From Nilaparvata lugens (lineage: Eukaryota; Arthropoda; Insecta; Hemiptera; Delphacidae), in assembly GCF_014356525.2 (NCBI RefSeq), contig NC_052510.1, positions 16,726,778 to 16,790,777 of the forward strand: DNA of 64,000 bases. Reading direction: 5' to 3'. The position numbers and the translations under genes were made by a program. A model generated the notes under the pieces. The model worked only from the letters and a program-made list of their open reading frames with translations, was not told where the DNA came from and did not search any database. Positions 1 to 12,701 of the stretch are shown piece by piece. Positions within the stretch are counted from its first letter, which is position 1. Each line of letters starts with the position of its first letter.

Positions 1-726
1 TCAAACATAGATATCTTTTATATTTGATATGATAGAAGAAACAACATTAATATATCATTGTCGATATATTATCATAATCGGACAAATATCATTAATACTT
101 ATTTATTTGTGAATACAATCACAAATTATATAAATATGATTGGGAAGGAATAACAGACTTGGCCCTAAACTATTCCATTCCCAAATTTCGATACTGAAAT
201 GTTCAAAAAATAGGTTATGATTCTACTGTAAGAATTTAAAGTTAAATTTTCGTCCAAAAATGTATATGCTGGAAATTTTGAATTTAGAAGAATTAAGACA
301 CAAGATTATAGTACTTAATATTGATAGACAAAACAATATTGTGAAAATAAATTATTATAACGATTTATGTTGGCAGAGCCTTCACTAACAATAATAGCTC
401 AAATGTTTTAGAACATGAAATCGTATATATAATAATAAAGGAAAGAATTGGCTTCTACACGTACGGGATAAGAAATTCACGAATGGACGCATCATCACGT
501 CTGAGCTACTGGACTGATTAACTTGAAATTCTTCATATAGATTCTTAATCTACCGAGGATGGTTATAGACCTATTTAAAATTCTTCATTATTTCAGTACG
601 TCAAATTTTCAGTTTGTGAAGTTTTTAATAAAACCCCTTGGGGGGCACGGGTTACCTGCTTGTCTGAAATAAAGCTCTTCTGTTAATTAACATTATTGTT
701 GATAGCTGATCAAAACAAAAACTCAC
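1..726. other. intron of the N4BP2-like gene, left edge of window
   Basis: This stretch lies downstream (minus strand) of the splice donor at 721-726 of the N4BP2-like gene, so it should be intron. No coding segment of the expected Smr domain is visible. The only recognisable content is a dispersed repeat at about 140-300; the rest is AT-rich and featureless to me. Confidence 0.6.
140..300 (+). repeat. dispersed repeat, copy 1 (shared with 14311 and 39309)
   Basis: Begins near ATGATTGGGAAGGA and continues with a CCCAAATTT(C/T)GAT segment. Clearly related stretches occur at about 14311-14480 and 39309-39370. Copies 1 and 3 are preceded by TTATTTATTTGT-like sequence, which may be the antisense of an A-rich retroelement tail. 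The family was not identified. Confidence 0.5.
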
Positions 727-3700
727 CAGTCATGTCAAGTGGAAATCCAGAACTTCCAAAATGGTAGCTGAGAGTGGTGATAACATCTTTGTTGAAAACA
801 AATTCGAGCATTTGCTCATCTTCAGGAATTCCCTCTGCAGATGCGGTCTGCGGATCCTGGTCAAGAAAATCCATACCATCCAACTCTCTAGGTTGACTAG
901 GAAGTCCGGCTGCTCCAAGCTGTTCCGCAGGATGACTGGGATCAAAATCTGGATCACAAGCATCAGTCATCTCGGCTTCTGCTTGATCGTCCGCCATCAT
1001 TTCTTCAGGATCAATTTCACCTCTCCTGAATTTCAACAACTTCAACAAGTGATCGGAATAACTATTCTCACTCAAAACGAAGTTCTGCTCCATGATTTTC
1101 TTCAGCTCCAAACGTGCCTCACACATGTTATTGTTGGCGTTCTTCTTCTCTTTCTTCTGTTTTTGCTTCAGACTGCTTTTCGAGCAACTAGCCTGATGTT
1201 GGTCCTCGTCACTGGATTTCCTATTGATTTCGACCAGTTCGGCAGCTGTGTCTTTGGCGCAGTATGCTTCGGCTGACCGCTCACAACCTCCTTCAAGGAG
1301 GATCCCAGCTGCCCAGTTCACATCTCCATGACACTGCCTTAGTACTTCCCCCAAGTAGAGAGCCTGTGATTCGGGGAAAATTTTGACCAAAGCTGACAGT
1401 TTCTGACTAAAAGACTCACTGTCATTGGATGTTTCCGAATTTGCTTGTTCACCAGACGGCTCAATACAACTGGAGGGCTCCTCCTCCTCCTCCTCCTTAA
1501 TAACCTTGCTAGTAGCAGCAGCCGCATCACTTGGTTCGTTGTTAACACACTTCTCATCCAAACCTGCTAATCTCCCTAGTAGATTGTTTTCTCTCCGAGG
1601 TTTAGTAACTTTTCCGTCATCTTCTATTCCATTACTTCCCCCCAAAGTATTCTTCATTTTCTCCGCCCAACTATTTTCAGAGTCTTCAACACTATCCCAA
1701 TTCAGGAATTTATTTTTTCTTCTATTTGCTTGTATGTTTGATTGGTTGGAGCCAATAAGGGAACAGTTTTGTACAGCTGGTAGGCCTACTGTTCTTTCCA
1801 CATTATCAGCAGGTTTTGTAGCGATATTGTCAACGTCTTCTTGTGATATTTTGGAAATTTGTTCTAAAAATTTACAATTCACATTTCCACTTTCGTCAAT
1901 CATCATTGATTCATTAGTTGCCGCATTTTTTTCAGACTGTTTTTCTTCAGGTTCCAACAAAATATTTTTGACACCACTATCTTCCTCACTACTTTCTTTG
2001 ATTAAACTACTTTTCAACCACGACATAACATCAAACGTTTTAACAGGCACACCTCCTTTGATGAGAGCTTTCACTCCATCAAAACTAATATTGGATGGCT
2101 TTTGAACGGCAGGCTCTTCAACTGAAGAACTATTCGCTTTAGCACTTTCTTCTTCTTGCAAAGTAATGTTTGATATTTGATTAGCAAGATCACTTTCTTT
2201 CTCATCATTATCACTTATATTTTCTTCAACAGCTTGAAAGCTTTGTAGTGATGCATCTTCAATTACGTCTTCACCTACCTTTCTATCTATTATTTCAAAA
2301 GATTCATAGTCATTATTTTTATTAGAGTTACCTCCGTCATTTACAAACGACATTTGCGAATCAGTTTCTCTTCTCTCCTCATCTTCGATCTCCATGCCCT
2401 TGTCCGGTTCATTTGAACTATCTTTTTCTTCGTTGTCTTCTTCAATTGTACGTTGTTTATCAAGATTGCGTTTACAAGTGTCGCCTGGCTCGACATTCGT
2501 GGATTTATCATTTTCAGAGTCGACATCGAAGTAGACTGAGTCCGAGATGTTGTCATCTTCAGCGACTGTCATATAACAGGAATCAGACAAAATTCTTGTG
2601 GACGTGCTAATATTTAGACCATCGCTTTCATCAGATGACAGTGGTGCAGCACTTTTAGATTGTGGAGAAACGGCGATGGGAGACATTGAACTACATTTGT
2701 CACTATCATCACAAGTCTTCAATGATTCGTCTAGATTAGGCTGCTCCAAACTGTCAATTGGTTTGGAAATATTGCTTGAATCACCTTTTGAATTTGACGG
2801 GTCTGAACTTTCAGTTGGTTTGACAATATTTGTAGAATCGCTGTTCATATTTGTCTGTTCTGAGCTGTCAGATGATTGGCAAATATTGGTAGAATCATTG
2901 TTAGAAATCAACTGTTTTGAATAGTCAGTTAGTTTGAGAGTATTAGTAGGATCTTTGTTCGTATTTGCGGATTCAGTTGTAGGAGCAGTTGACTCTTTAT
3001 CGGGGGAATCATTTGCTTTTGAAACAGTTTTGATTCCTTCGTTCGAAGTAGGTTCTTCCTCATCAGAATCACTATCATCTGTTGGATCAACGTCCTCGAA
3101 TTCCAGATCCAAATCTACAAGACTTTGCAAGAGTGCAGATATTTCAGCATCATCGAAAAAATCATCGACAGGATCATCCTTCAGTTCCGAGAAGAATAAA
3201 TCTTTTTTCTTGCTACTGGAACTGTTGTCTACTTTAGTTGTTTTGAATCTAAACGTTTTGAAGGCGTTCTCGAGTGATGTTTCAACCTTTTCATTTGAAA
3301 CTGGATTGGACGATTGTTTGTTCTCAGTGTTTAAATCTGAACCAACGTTGGATGCTTCATTAATCTCAGCCACGTCAGAAGAATTATCTAGATTTGGTGT
3401 CTCGTCATTTTTCAAACATGAGTCTCCTCTATTCATCTCGGAACCTGGATGATCATACTCATTGGTTGTTGAATGAGTCATTTGACAAGGTTGTTTAACA
3501 ACATTCGAGTCATTTTCCTTCTCTCCTTCAATTTTATTACTAGAACCATCATCCTGAGAAGATTGAGAGCTATCAAGATGATTTTCTTCAGCGTCCATGC
3601 TCAACATCTTTTCGATGTTATCCTCCTCACGAGGGCTCAGTTTACTTTCATTTTCTACATCTGTTGAGTCTTTAGTTGGACTAGAAACGTTATCAGAGAG

Positions 3701-5967
3701 ATGTGCAGCCTCGGTATTTTTCTGAATACTGTCATGTTCCACAGCTGTTAAGTGTTTGGATTGACTAGAAGGGATGTCACATACTTGTGCAAGCTCTGCA
3801 TTGTGCTGGATATTTGATGGAGGTTTGTTCAAATCGATGCATGGCATTAGATTCTGAGAAGTGGGAAGAGCTTCATCCATCAAACATGAATTGTTCTTGA
3901 AGGCGTTCCCATTGACATTGACAGATTCTAGTTGAGGACTTGCAAGTGTCTCCACATTGGGAAAAGTTTTTGGTAACGTATTATCGTTATTTATGATTTG
4001 TGAATCTTTCAGACCTGTACTTCCAGATGGATCGGATGTCAATGCCACAGATGAGAAGGCAGATTTCAACTGAGCTTGTTCAGATATGGCTTCTTTAAGC
4101 TTGCTTAGTAAGGTTGCCTCCTTTGGTAATAATTCTCTTCGAGATGCATACAAGTCTGTTACGATTCCCGATTCTCGATTATCCAAGTTCCCTACTAGCT
4201 CTCTACTTTCGAAATCGATTAAATTACCATTGCTCTTCACACTATTTACATCTTTATCACCGTCAGACCCTGTCTTCGGTAAAACAGGGTTACTAAAAGT
4301 CAACCAACCCTGCGGTACACTCGGAGTTTTAGCCACAACATCTGGCATATTACAATCTTTCATCATCATACTGCTTAGTAACGCATTTCTAGAAGGTGCT
4401 TTATTTCGATCAAGTTTCTCGTTTGCAATTTTAGCACCACTAGCTTCTCCATTTTGAACAAAATTGTTCCGAGCAGAATAAGATTTGGAATTATCAACTC
4501 CAGTAGCCGAAGATAGCAGTGATTTTTCATTGCTGAAAGTTGGAAGCGCTTTGGCACTATCAGTTCCAGTAGCTGACGATAACAGTGACTTTTCAAAGAA
4601 CGTTCGACAAGATGCAGTCAAATTGGAGAAGTTAGTTTCTTGGGTTGCGAGATTATTTTTCGGTTGATTATTATCGACTTCTTGTCCATGACTGGCAGGC
4701 TGTGGAGCCAATGGAAAACTGTTAGGTAGATTGGAAGTCTGAGGGAAATTAGCTGGCCTGATATATGAGTTGGATTGTACTGTATCAACTTTCGAACCAA
4801 TTTTACGAGAATTTTTTTCTCCATCGGGAACAATCTGAGGAGGCTGTTTTGAAGGGTCGTACTTGTATTGAAATATTGGAAAAATGTTGTTTCTTGTGAT
4901 ACCGTGCTCATATCTCTCCAACATGTTCTTGATGTTCACTCGCGGTACCCCGTGTATATTTCGACGAAACAGCTCATACTCATTGAACTTCCATTTCGTT
5001 TCAGGTTCTAAAATTTCGACAACATAGCCATACTGAACACCAGCCTGTACGTAAGGAGCCATCTCCCAGGTCTGAGTGTTTGTATTGTCGATTATTACCG
5101 GGTTCACATTTTGCATCAACGCTTTACCGGCTCGAGTCTGATTCCAGGTATGTGCGCTCGGTAGCATTTTCGGATCAAACCGGTAACCATATCTGGGCGT
5201 CATAAAGTAGTCATCGGTGCTGAAAACATGATTTTTAAGCTGCAGTTCAATCTCTGGGCGGATTTTATTGACATTCGAAATAATTTTCTCAGCCATGTAC
5301 GATTTACCACTACCAGGACACCCTCTCAATAAAACAATCACTTTGATAGAGTTCAACACAAGACTACAGATTCTGTCAACGGTATCAGTTATTTCCAAAC
5401 ACCCTTCGTAAATGACTTTGATTGAAGTTGTAACACTTTCAACAGGAGGATATGCTTCAGTAATATTAGAAGCACCGGAAGCATACATTTGAGTGATCGA
5501 ATTCTTTTGAAATGCAGAATTATTCTCGATATTCAATATCTCAAAATCTCTGTTCAGTGTTTTCGGTTGATTTTCTTTTTGTTTGACATGATCAAAGCTG
5601 GACGGTATATTAGCTGCACAGGCATTCATGAAAACGTTCTTATGGAAGGGAGTAGAGAATTCCTGCAACACTCTCAAACCATTATCAGTAGAGACATCCT
5701 CTTCTTCAATTATGATGTCAGCGTCGGCTTCTTCCTCCGAATTGTCGCCCTTGTAAACTACTTTGGCATCATGGAACCCGTCGTACTGTCGAATTTTAGC
5801 TGGTGAAAAACTGTATGAATTTAAATTTTGAGCAGATTGGTGTGACGTCGATGCTCTTGTTGCATACTCAAAATCGTCTTCGAACACGGATGCGTCAAAC
5901 TTTTTGGGTGGCTTTTTGGAATCGGCACTCACTGACATCGCCATCAGGTCGTCAACTGAAGGTTCAG
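727..5967 (-). CDS. N4BP2: N4BP2-like, large internal coding exon
   Basis: The acceptor is TTTTCCAG|CT (intron ends at 5968) and the donor is ACTG|GTGAGT (intron starts at 726). The first two bases finish the codon begun by the upstream exon, giving Pro60, and the exon ends one base into a codon. It is 5241 nt long and open throughout. An open frame continues to 6025 but begins in intron, so its first 19 or 20 residues are not part of the protein. Confidence 0.85.
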
Positions 5968-8625
5968 CTGGAAAACGAGAAAAATAGAAATATGAGAAGG
6001 TATCGAAAATTGTTGAAAAAATCATATATCAAAATTTAATCGAGTAAAATGAAGAATGTATTACAATCAAAGCCGAAATATTTATGTTGGCTTTTATAAG
6101 GATGTGATACCGGTACTAAAAAAAATTTATAAATTCTCAAGTCGAAAATATTTAGTATTATATAAATAGTCGGTAAGCAGGAAAAATTCAGGATGAAACG
6201 CTTTTTTGATGAAAATTGAGGCTAAGCGTCAGGGGAAATTTTACCCCGGTATTGTTTTCAGTTTGGAAACTATCAATTTAGCAAAATAAAATGATAATAT
6301 CGTGTGATCTGGTGTCGAGATATCAGGTCCCACCTGATCATTTTCAGAGCCTCTGATTCTGATATGACCTGACAATAAATTGTTTCTAAGTAGCTAGCTG
6401 TAACCGACGACTTGACATGTCCATCCAAAACAATGACTCACAATGGCTAAGAATGATTTTTTTGAAAATTGAATACTTTTCTTAGAAATTTATATTTTGG
6501 AATCTGTATTAATTTATCCCATTCTCGAGTGTCAAAATGAATAATTCATTTTATTATTTATAATAATAGAGAGGAATAGCACAAGGTTACCTTATTTTTT
6601 CCTCTCCCTATCATTTCGATAATGTACTTATTGTATAAATGAATAAATAATAAAGCATTTTGACACTTGAGAATGGAAGAAAAATACCCGAAACTAGTAA
6701 TTGTAATGGTGATATTGAAATAAATTAATTATGGGTTGTGTATTCATAGAGTGAAATTTTGATTGGGTTCATTTAAAAAGGTGTAGAATTAGGACTTCAA
6801 CAATGAGACTTTAGTGATCTTGTAGCTGAATTTTGTGTGTAAATTTTCATCGTGAGAAATTTATTTTTGTGTTGAAAAATAATTTTCTCGCAAAAGTCAG
6901 GTTCTGCCAACTTGCATCCGGGAAGACTCCAATTTTATGCAGGGTTGAGGTATTCTCACGGAACTGTATTTCCATTAGCGATGGAAAATACACGAGTATT
7001 TGGGAATATTTCAAACTTTCATTATTTTCCTTTTCCACGGAATTATGCTAGTCTCCGGCTCGGCCGGAATCAGATTAAAATCTAGAGGTAGCCTCGGGCC
7101 TCGAAGGCCCTAATTGAACGTATTAGATGTGGTGAAATACACCGTGTCCCACGAAGAGCTTGTTTACATGTTTAATTTTATAATACGGACCCATTCATGT
7201 ACCGAACTTTTTAAAATTTTACATAGTTCACAAAGTAGGTCCTGAAAATATTCTTGGAAAATTTCAGCTCCCCAACCTTCGTAAAAACAAAATGGCGGCA
7301 TATTGAAAATTTTACTAATTCGCTTGCTATAAGAACTATTTTCATGAGTTATTTTCTTTGTTTACTACGTTGCGGTAGTCTTGACTCATTTGATGGTACC
7401 AGAAATGGATCAAGCAATCTTCCAACAAGATGGTGCTCCACCATTTCGCAAAATATGTCCAATTACTAAATGACAAAATTCATGGCCGTTGGATTGGTCG
7501 TGGAAGTGATTTTTTGGATTGGCCACCCCGATCACCAGATTTAACTGTTTGTGACTTCTTTTTATGGGGTTACTTGAAGGGTAATGTTACATAAAACCAA
7601 AAACACATTTCAATGTTCTTAAAGTATCGTTTATCGTTTATACTACCATTTTCTTTCTACGAAGTTTAGGGAGCTGAAATTTTCCCAGAATATTTCTAGA
7701 ACCTACTTTGTAAACTGTGTAAAATTATAAAAAAGGTTCGGTGCATGAATGGTCACGTAATATAAAAGCAAACGTGTAAAAGTCTTTGTGGGACACGGTG
7801 TGTAAGAAGTGTATAAATTTTCAAAATGTTTGTTTCGTCCGATTTCGTGAAGTTATTTAAAGTAGTTTGAATTGTGTATGTATTTTATTGTTTATTATGA
7901 ATGACAGTGGAATAAACATCAACAACGTAGTGTAGTGCAAAGTTTCAGTCGTGATGAGATTAATAGTTCTAAAGATAGCGAGTGCCATTATATTGTCTTG
8001 CTCATGTTTTAGAAACCCAAATTGATCGAATCCCCAATTATTCATTGTAGTAGTTGAATGAATAAAGATCACACTACCTTTGCAAACAGTTAGAATTGCA
8101 AACAACGAACAACAGTTACAAAAATCTTACAGGCTGTTTTATACAATGTGCAATGAAACTATGTAGATTATTTTTTGTCCAAATTTAAATTAGATTGATT
8201 AATTCAATAAAATTTAGAAGTTTAATAGACCGCAAAAGTTTGTGGTTTGTCCAGTCACATGACTCGCTCTTTAGTATTTTAGAGATCTTAATTCTACCCC
8301 CATCTGGGGACGGTTACATAGTCATTTCGGAAATAAAAAATGAGATAGAGGTGCTAATGATACTTCATATTTGAACTTCAAGTAGCCCAATAAAAATATT
8401 TGAACGATATTATTTTTAATTTAAAAATAACGTTTCTTTATACTTACGTTTCCAATCATTTTTTTTCAGGACGTTGTAAATTTCAATGGGGTCGATTGAT
8501 TCACCAAACATTAATAGGAAGTCGTCGTACAACTCGTCTCTTGAATTATCATCTTTGGATGATGGCCCCTCATTTTTGTTTTTTCCATGTTTGCGTCGAC
8601 GCCTCCGATTGCCGGGTTGCGACAT
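727..8625 (-). CDS. N4BP2: NEDD4-binding protein 2-like (N4BP2 family), 3' end outside window
   Basis: Two exons, 8625-8448 and 5967-727, give 1806 residues without a stop. Visible parts: a basic N-terminus; a CUE-like module at about residues 30-85, formed across the splice; a P-loop kinase domain at about 268-414 with Walker A GCPGSGKS (275-282), a DDYF motif (311-314) and IIDNTNT (351-357); a long Ser/Asp/Glu/Asn-rich linker; and a second CUE-like module at about 1579-1620 (FPESQ...LGEVL...NWAAGILL). N4BP2 proteins bind ubiquitin and NEDD4 ligases, have 5'-polynucleotide kinase activity and end in an Smr nuclease-like domain; human N4BP2 is about 1770 residues. The Smr domain must lie on exons left of the window. 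The linker carries internal repeats: EKSLLSSATG at 518-527 and 540-549, and several DSTNI/KPT-SS units. The family call rests on domain order and the kinase motifs. Function in this species is inferred. Confidence 0.85.
6519..6676. mobile_element. small foldback element (MITE-like), 158 bp
   Basis: The ends are inverted copies: CCATTCTCGAGTGTCAAAAT at left and ATTTTGACACTTGAGAATGG at right, with pairing that continues into TTATTATTTAT. There is no coding capacity. The target duplication is not clear, so the family is unassigned. Confidence 0.6.
7138..7804 (+). mobile_element. decayed Tc1/mariner-type transposon with TIRs
   Basis: The terminal inverted repeats start CACCGTGTCCCAC(G/A)AAGA and pair over about 65 bp, including the segment around CATTCATG(T/C)ACCGAAC. 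TA dinucleotides sit at both edges (7138-7139, 7803-7804), as expected for this superfamily. At 667 bp it is about half the usual autonomous length, so it is internally deleted. It sits in an intron of the N4BP2-like gene, in the opposite orientation to that gene. Confidence 0.75.
7393..7594 (+). pseudogene. transposase C-terminal remnant (DDE, IS630/Tc1/mariner type)
   Basis: The reading frame shows FQQDGAPP, then a 2-base loss where a His codon is expected. The next frame reads FAKYVQLLND, WPPRSPDLT and CDFFLWGYLKGNV before a stop. QQDGAPPH and WPPRSPDL-CDFFLWG are hallmark blocks of mariner/Tc1-like transposases around the second and third catalytic acids. The N-terminal DNA-binding half is absent. 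It is not functional. Confidence 0.75.
8448..8625 (-). CDS. N4BP2: N4BP2-like, first coding exon
   Basis: Encodes 59 residues plus one base, starting MSQPGNRRRRRKHG and ending NVLKKNDWK, then the donor AAAC|GTAAGT. Joining to 5967 gives NDWKPEPSVDDLM in phase, which completes a CUE-like helix. The splice consensus and phase agree on both sides. A 37-nt 5'UTR piece (8626-8662) precedes the ATG, after an acceptor CTTTTTCCAG, so a further non-coding 5' exon is expected upstream on the minus strand. Confidence 0.8.
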
Positions 8626-8662
8626 TTCAAGTGCAGTTGATAGTAAAATATAATTTAAAACC
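8626..8662 (-). other. 5'UTR piece of the N4BP2-like gene
   Basis: On the minus strand CTTTTTCCAG|GG ends an intron at 8663, and 37 nt of AT-rich leader precede the ATG at 8625. The acceptor has a good pyrimidine tract, which favours a spliced leader exon further upstream. Confidence 0.5.
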
Positions 8663-9857
8663 CTGGAAAAAGTTTAAACAGGATTAATTTTATTCGATTT
8701 GCAACTGAAAATTGAAAATTCATGAATTCTATATCTATTTCAAAACAACCGTAATGAACTTGTAATTCATATTCTCAACTTTGCCTGTCGCTTTCTTTTT
8801 CCAAACTAATTTACCGTCTGTCCTCATCCCTGCAATGTGGCATTTGTTTAGGATTGATATTAGCACGAGTCAATGTATACTCAGATTAAGCATGAGGTGA
8901 AACTACATGGAAATTTAGTTAGAAAAACTTTTAAACTCTCCAAAAAATGAATTGAAATATGCTACAAAAAAATTAATTTTTCTGTCTCGATTTCAGGGTG
9001 TGCGCCCATCTAATCAGCTTCTTAATCAGTAGTTTTGCTTCTTCTAGGTAACCAGTGTGTGATAGTTGGGCAGTAACTTACTAACTCATATTAACTTATA
9101 GTTGTTATAAAATACATATGTACTCAAGGATCCTTCTTTACGCAATTAATTCTGTGTGATTTCTGTCACACTTGCGAGAAGTAAATATGACAAGAACAAT
9201 TTATCACAAGAAACCCAGTAGTCAAGAGGAAGCTTGTTTGTTCTATTAGAAGAAACTGAAAGCCCTGAGACACCCGAGTTTTTGTTACCAACTGATAGAG
9301 CAGTGCATTGCAAAAATAACTAGAGCCATATTCACCCCGTACGAGTGATGGTGGCTTGAAAAAAATATTAGGGCTCTATGGATGAAAAAATGTAATGCTT
9401 TTGACACCCAAAAAACAACATGTATCCAAGAGCTACTTCTTCCCATGAGTGAGACAGGAGATCGGAGAGGTACAGGTAACAACTTCTATTATTACTTCTA
9501 CGTTGATTGCATATCCTATTTTAATAAAGGTGGACCTTGTAGGCTTGACTTGATGACATGACTTATAAGCTAAGTTATTGGGTAAACTTTCTTATATTAC
9601 CATGCTTGGAGATTCAACAATAGATTTGGGTTGTTGCTTGAGACAATAGCCATTAAAACAAACATGAATTCGGTAAATGACGTCACAAGATCACATTACA
9701 ATTCACATTTCACACTAGAATAGGAACGACTTTCAATAATTTGAACTATGTACGCATAATAATAAATAAAATAAATTACAAGCCATGAACTCTCATACTA
9801 AATGAACGCTTCTGAATCATTAATTTGAGAAAATTATTATTCTCATTGAAATATATA
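8663..9857. other. no recognised feature (probable 5' intron of the N4BP2-like gene)
   Basis: AT-rich sequence with only short chance reading frames. I see no transposon ends, RNA gene or conserved motif here. Confidence 0.4.
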
Positions 9858-10565
9858 CTAGTAGTTCTGTAAACAGTTGACCTCATGCAGTTTTCTCATC
9901 CACAAGTATCTGATGTCACCTGTTTGAAATGTTAACAAGCTCAGTTCACGTTTGAATTTGTATTCCGTATGATAATTCATCCAGTTCCGTGATAACCTTT
10001 CCATCTCATGAAAATATTCCTCAAATATTTGATAATTAATTTTTTTAGCCAAAAATATTATATGCCTAGGCTAATTTCTTCAGCATTATTTAGTTCATTT
10101 ATTAATTATTTTTAATCATCTATTAAATTTGTATTTTTCAAATGTGAGATTGATACTGATGACACGCATAATAATACAATGACTGCAAAACAAAATATTG
10201 AAACCATATAGAAATAGACACGGCTTCTCGAGTCATCTGTGTAATGCATGCAATGAATAATCCACTTGTCAGCTGATTGATTATGAATAATTCTATAGTC
10301 TGATTAATCCTATACCTATTCTGAGTAGATGATATAATATAGTGATATCGGAGTATGGAGGAATTCCTTTTCTTTTCATATTATCCTTAAAATGCAAAAT
10401 TTCATAAAAACCGTAAACATCGACACGTAGTAGAAAAAGGAATATTCCTTCCAAATCTCATTGAGTTCTATCAACGCGTTTGGCCGTAAATGCGTTACAT
10501 ACACACAAACCAAAGAAAATACGAGTTAAATCATAGACCTCACTAAGTTCGGTCAATTAAGATTG
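9858..10565 (+). repeat. dispersed repeat family A, copy 1
   Basis: Starts near CTGTAAACAGTTGACCTCAT and ends near ATAGACCTCACTAAGTTCGG. It shares several blocks with 22241-23145 (opposite orientation) and 40123-41262: TAATCCACTTGTCAGCTGAT, TATTATCCTTAAAATGCAAA, and GTTTGGCCGTAAATGCG. There is no coding capacity and no clear terminal inverted repeat, so the class is uncertain. Confidence 0.7.
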
Positions 10566-12480
10566 AATGTATTCATGAATTTCCCCAAAAAATTATAATA
10601 TTTATTTCTCAATAAAAAGGTTTACGATGTTCAGCCATTGTTAGAGTAATGGCTGACGTTGGAGAAGAATGGTGTTTCCTGCAACCTACAATATAATATA
10701 TTATAAGGACTAAGGAGGTATGGAAAAGGCAAGTTAACTCGTCTACTGTATAAATGGTGGAAGGTTTGAATAGGGTCTCTGTCATTGTCCCGTTATATCC
10801 ATCACACTCTTCTTCAACTCACTCTTTGTTCAAAGGTAGGGGTTTCCTAGAATGTGATAGCCAAAAATAGCCAAGTCCTTTCTCTTACAATGGAAGAGAA
10901 AGTTTCTACTGTTCCCTGACCAGTGCATTTGAAATGGAATATATAATTATCCCTATGACTAATACGGATGACATAATTGTCAATGGTATTCAAGATTATC
11001 TTATAATTTACATTACTGTAAATCGTAATAATGAAGTTTTGTATTATCATTTTTGTACAGAATATATTGTGAAAATAAATGCACATATTTATAAGTTACT
11101 TATATATTAATTCATAATATTAAAATAGATTATAGTAATGGAAATTGAAGTTGAATACCTACAATAATATAAAATTATCCAAAATGCTATAGCGTAAATA
11201 TTAAAGATTGTCGAGTACCTATTCAAAGCAAGTTTCCATCGTTATGAATGGAATAAATGTTTTTTATATGATTGCAAACAGAGTGCAGTCTGTGATCTCT
11301 GTAGATTAGTAACAGTTGAGGAAAAGTAGCCTGTATCTATAGACCTATGCACATTATTTACAGATTTGTTTAGTGCAAGGAAACTTTGAACTGAATACGG
11401 CGGAAGATATAATAAAAGTATTGTTGGGAGGTTCTTATATGCCAGTGAGTAAGTGTGTAAGTAGTATAGAGTTAGCTGTGAGGTAAAAATGTATTTATTT
11501 TCCATTTAATAAACATAAAATAAGTTTTACCGAAAACAATATTTATTTATACATAAGAAAATGTGTGGAAGCAACAGATCGGTGATTCAAATCCATTCAT
11601 TTAGAAGAGATTTTAAAGAAAACACAAAAAGAAACATTGAAATAATGTGGTAAAAAACTAATAATATATGATAAAAGCAGCTTGAGATACCTTGAAAAAG
11701 CCATAAGCTTGAAGAATGCATAGCAATATCAAAGATGTAAAATGGAATAGATACGAGAAGCTTATTGGAAAATTATAAAAACTTGCTCAAATCCATGTCA
11801 TGCTTTAGGTATTGTAAAATAAGGCTAACTGTAAATAAATACATATGAAAATCATACCTCTAACAATTTTGTAATGCGTAATAACTCAAGATGAGATAAG
11901 TAGGTCTACTAGTATTCAAACTCAAACAACAGCGCCCTTGAATGTTTAATCACCAAAACACTGAGAAAACCATTTAACTATGTAAATCATTTCACTAATG
12001 GGCCTACAGAAATTTTGATACTTTTTGAATTCATTCAACAAAGACATGATCATAACCTACACTGCAAAACAACATGAGATGAAGAGATCACCATTCACCA
12101 TCACACCATTTTGCAAAACTACTCTTGCACTTGCATGCTCGAGCTCTCTTGCTTGCAACTTGCAACACAAGAGGGGAAAAGTGAAATTTGAGCAAGATTT
12201 TGACAAACCACTCTCTGTCTTAGACAGCACCGTATCGCGCATGCGTTAGCAACGGGTTTTTCCCGTTCCATTCAGTCAGATCTTTGAATGTAACGTTCTT
12301 TGTGATGATGGTTACCGAGCACTGTAACTGGAGCCAATCGTCATTCTATTTGATGAAGATATTATTATCCAATGATGATTTATCATTAAATTCAATATAA
12401 TAATCAATATATTATCATTTTATTTAATAAAAGGAAGAGTACTTTTGAAAAATATAATTAATAAAATATAACAGTTGTTA
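10566..12480. other. no gene recognised; candidate NRF1-type site at 12236-12245
   Basis: Mostly AT-rich. 11950-12320 is less AT-rich and contains CGCGCATGCG (12236-12245), a palindromic match to the NRF1/erect-wing type motif that often marks promoters. It could belong to the undetected leader exon of the minus-strand N4BP2-like gene, but I found no strong donor linking them. Confidence 0.25.
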
Positions 12481-12510
12481 TTTAACTGATGTTAAAAAAC
12501 ACTATAAATA

Positions 12511-12701
12511 AGTCAGCATATTGTCATTTCAAAACAAAAACCGAACCCTCAACCTTCCCTTTTACATTTAAAACATCAATAAACATAACTATTTGAAAAA
12601 CCTCTAATCCCTTCCAGCATATTGCAATTTCAAAGCAAAATCCTAACCTATCTTTTCACATTTGAAACATCAAAAAACATAACTCTAACTGCACCCTAGC
12701 C
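12511..12701 (+). repeat. about 102-bp tandem repeat, left of the hAT insertion
   Basis: Units begin at about 12514 (CAGCATATTGTCATTTCAAA) and 12617 (CAGCATATTGCAATTTCAAA), each followed by CAAAA-CC-AACC and ACATTT-AAACATCAA. A third unit resumes at 17397 (TAGCATATTGCAATTTTAAA), just after the transposon at 12702-17382, which shows that the element inserted into this array. Confidence 0.75.

Larger units (their letters stand above)
5968..8447 (-). other. intron of the N4BP2-like gene with repeats
   Basis: 2480-nt intron bounded by GTAAGT (8447) and TTTTCCAG (5968). It contains a short inverted-repeat element (6519-6676) and a decayed Tc1/mariner-type transposon (7138-7804). The remaining sequence is AT-rich without recognisable features. 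Confidence 0.75.

Noticed and set aside
761..3667. Several plus-strand open frames of 100-226 codons opposite the N4BP2-like exon
   Set aside because: They are antisense shadows of a real, low-complexity coding exon and show no motifs.
5968..6025. Upstream extension of the large N4BP2-like frame to an ATG at 6025
   Set aside because: A good splice acceptor at 5968 and phase-matched joining to the exon at 8448 show this part is intron.
12025..12249. 74-codon plus-strand frame as a gene
   Set aside because: No motif or support; the opposite strand is equally open over the same span.
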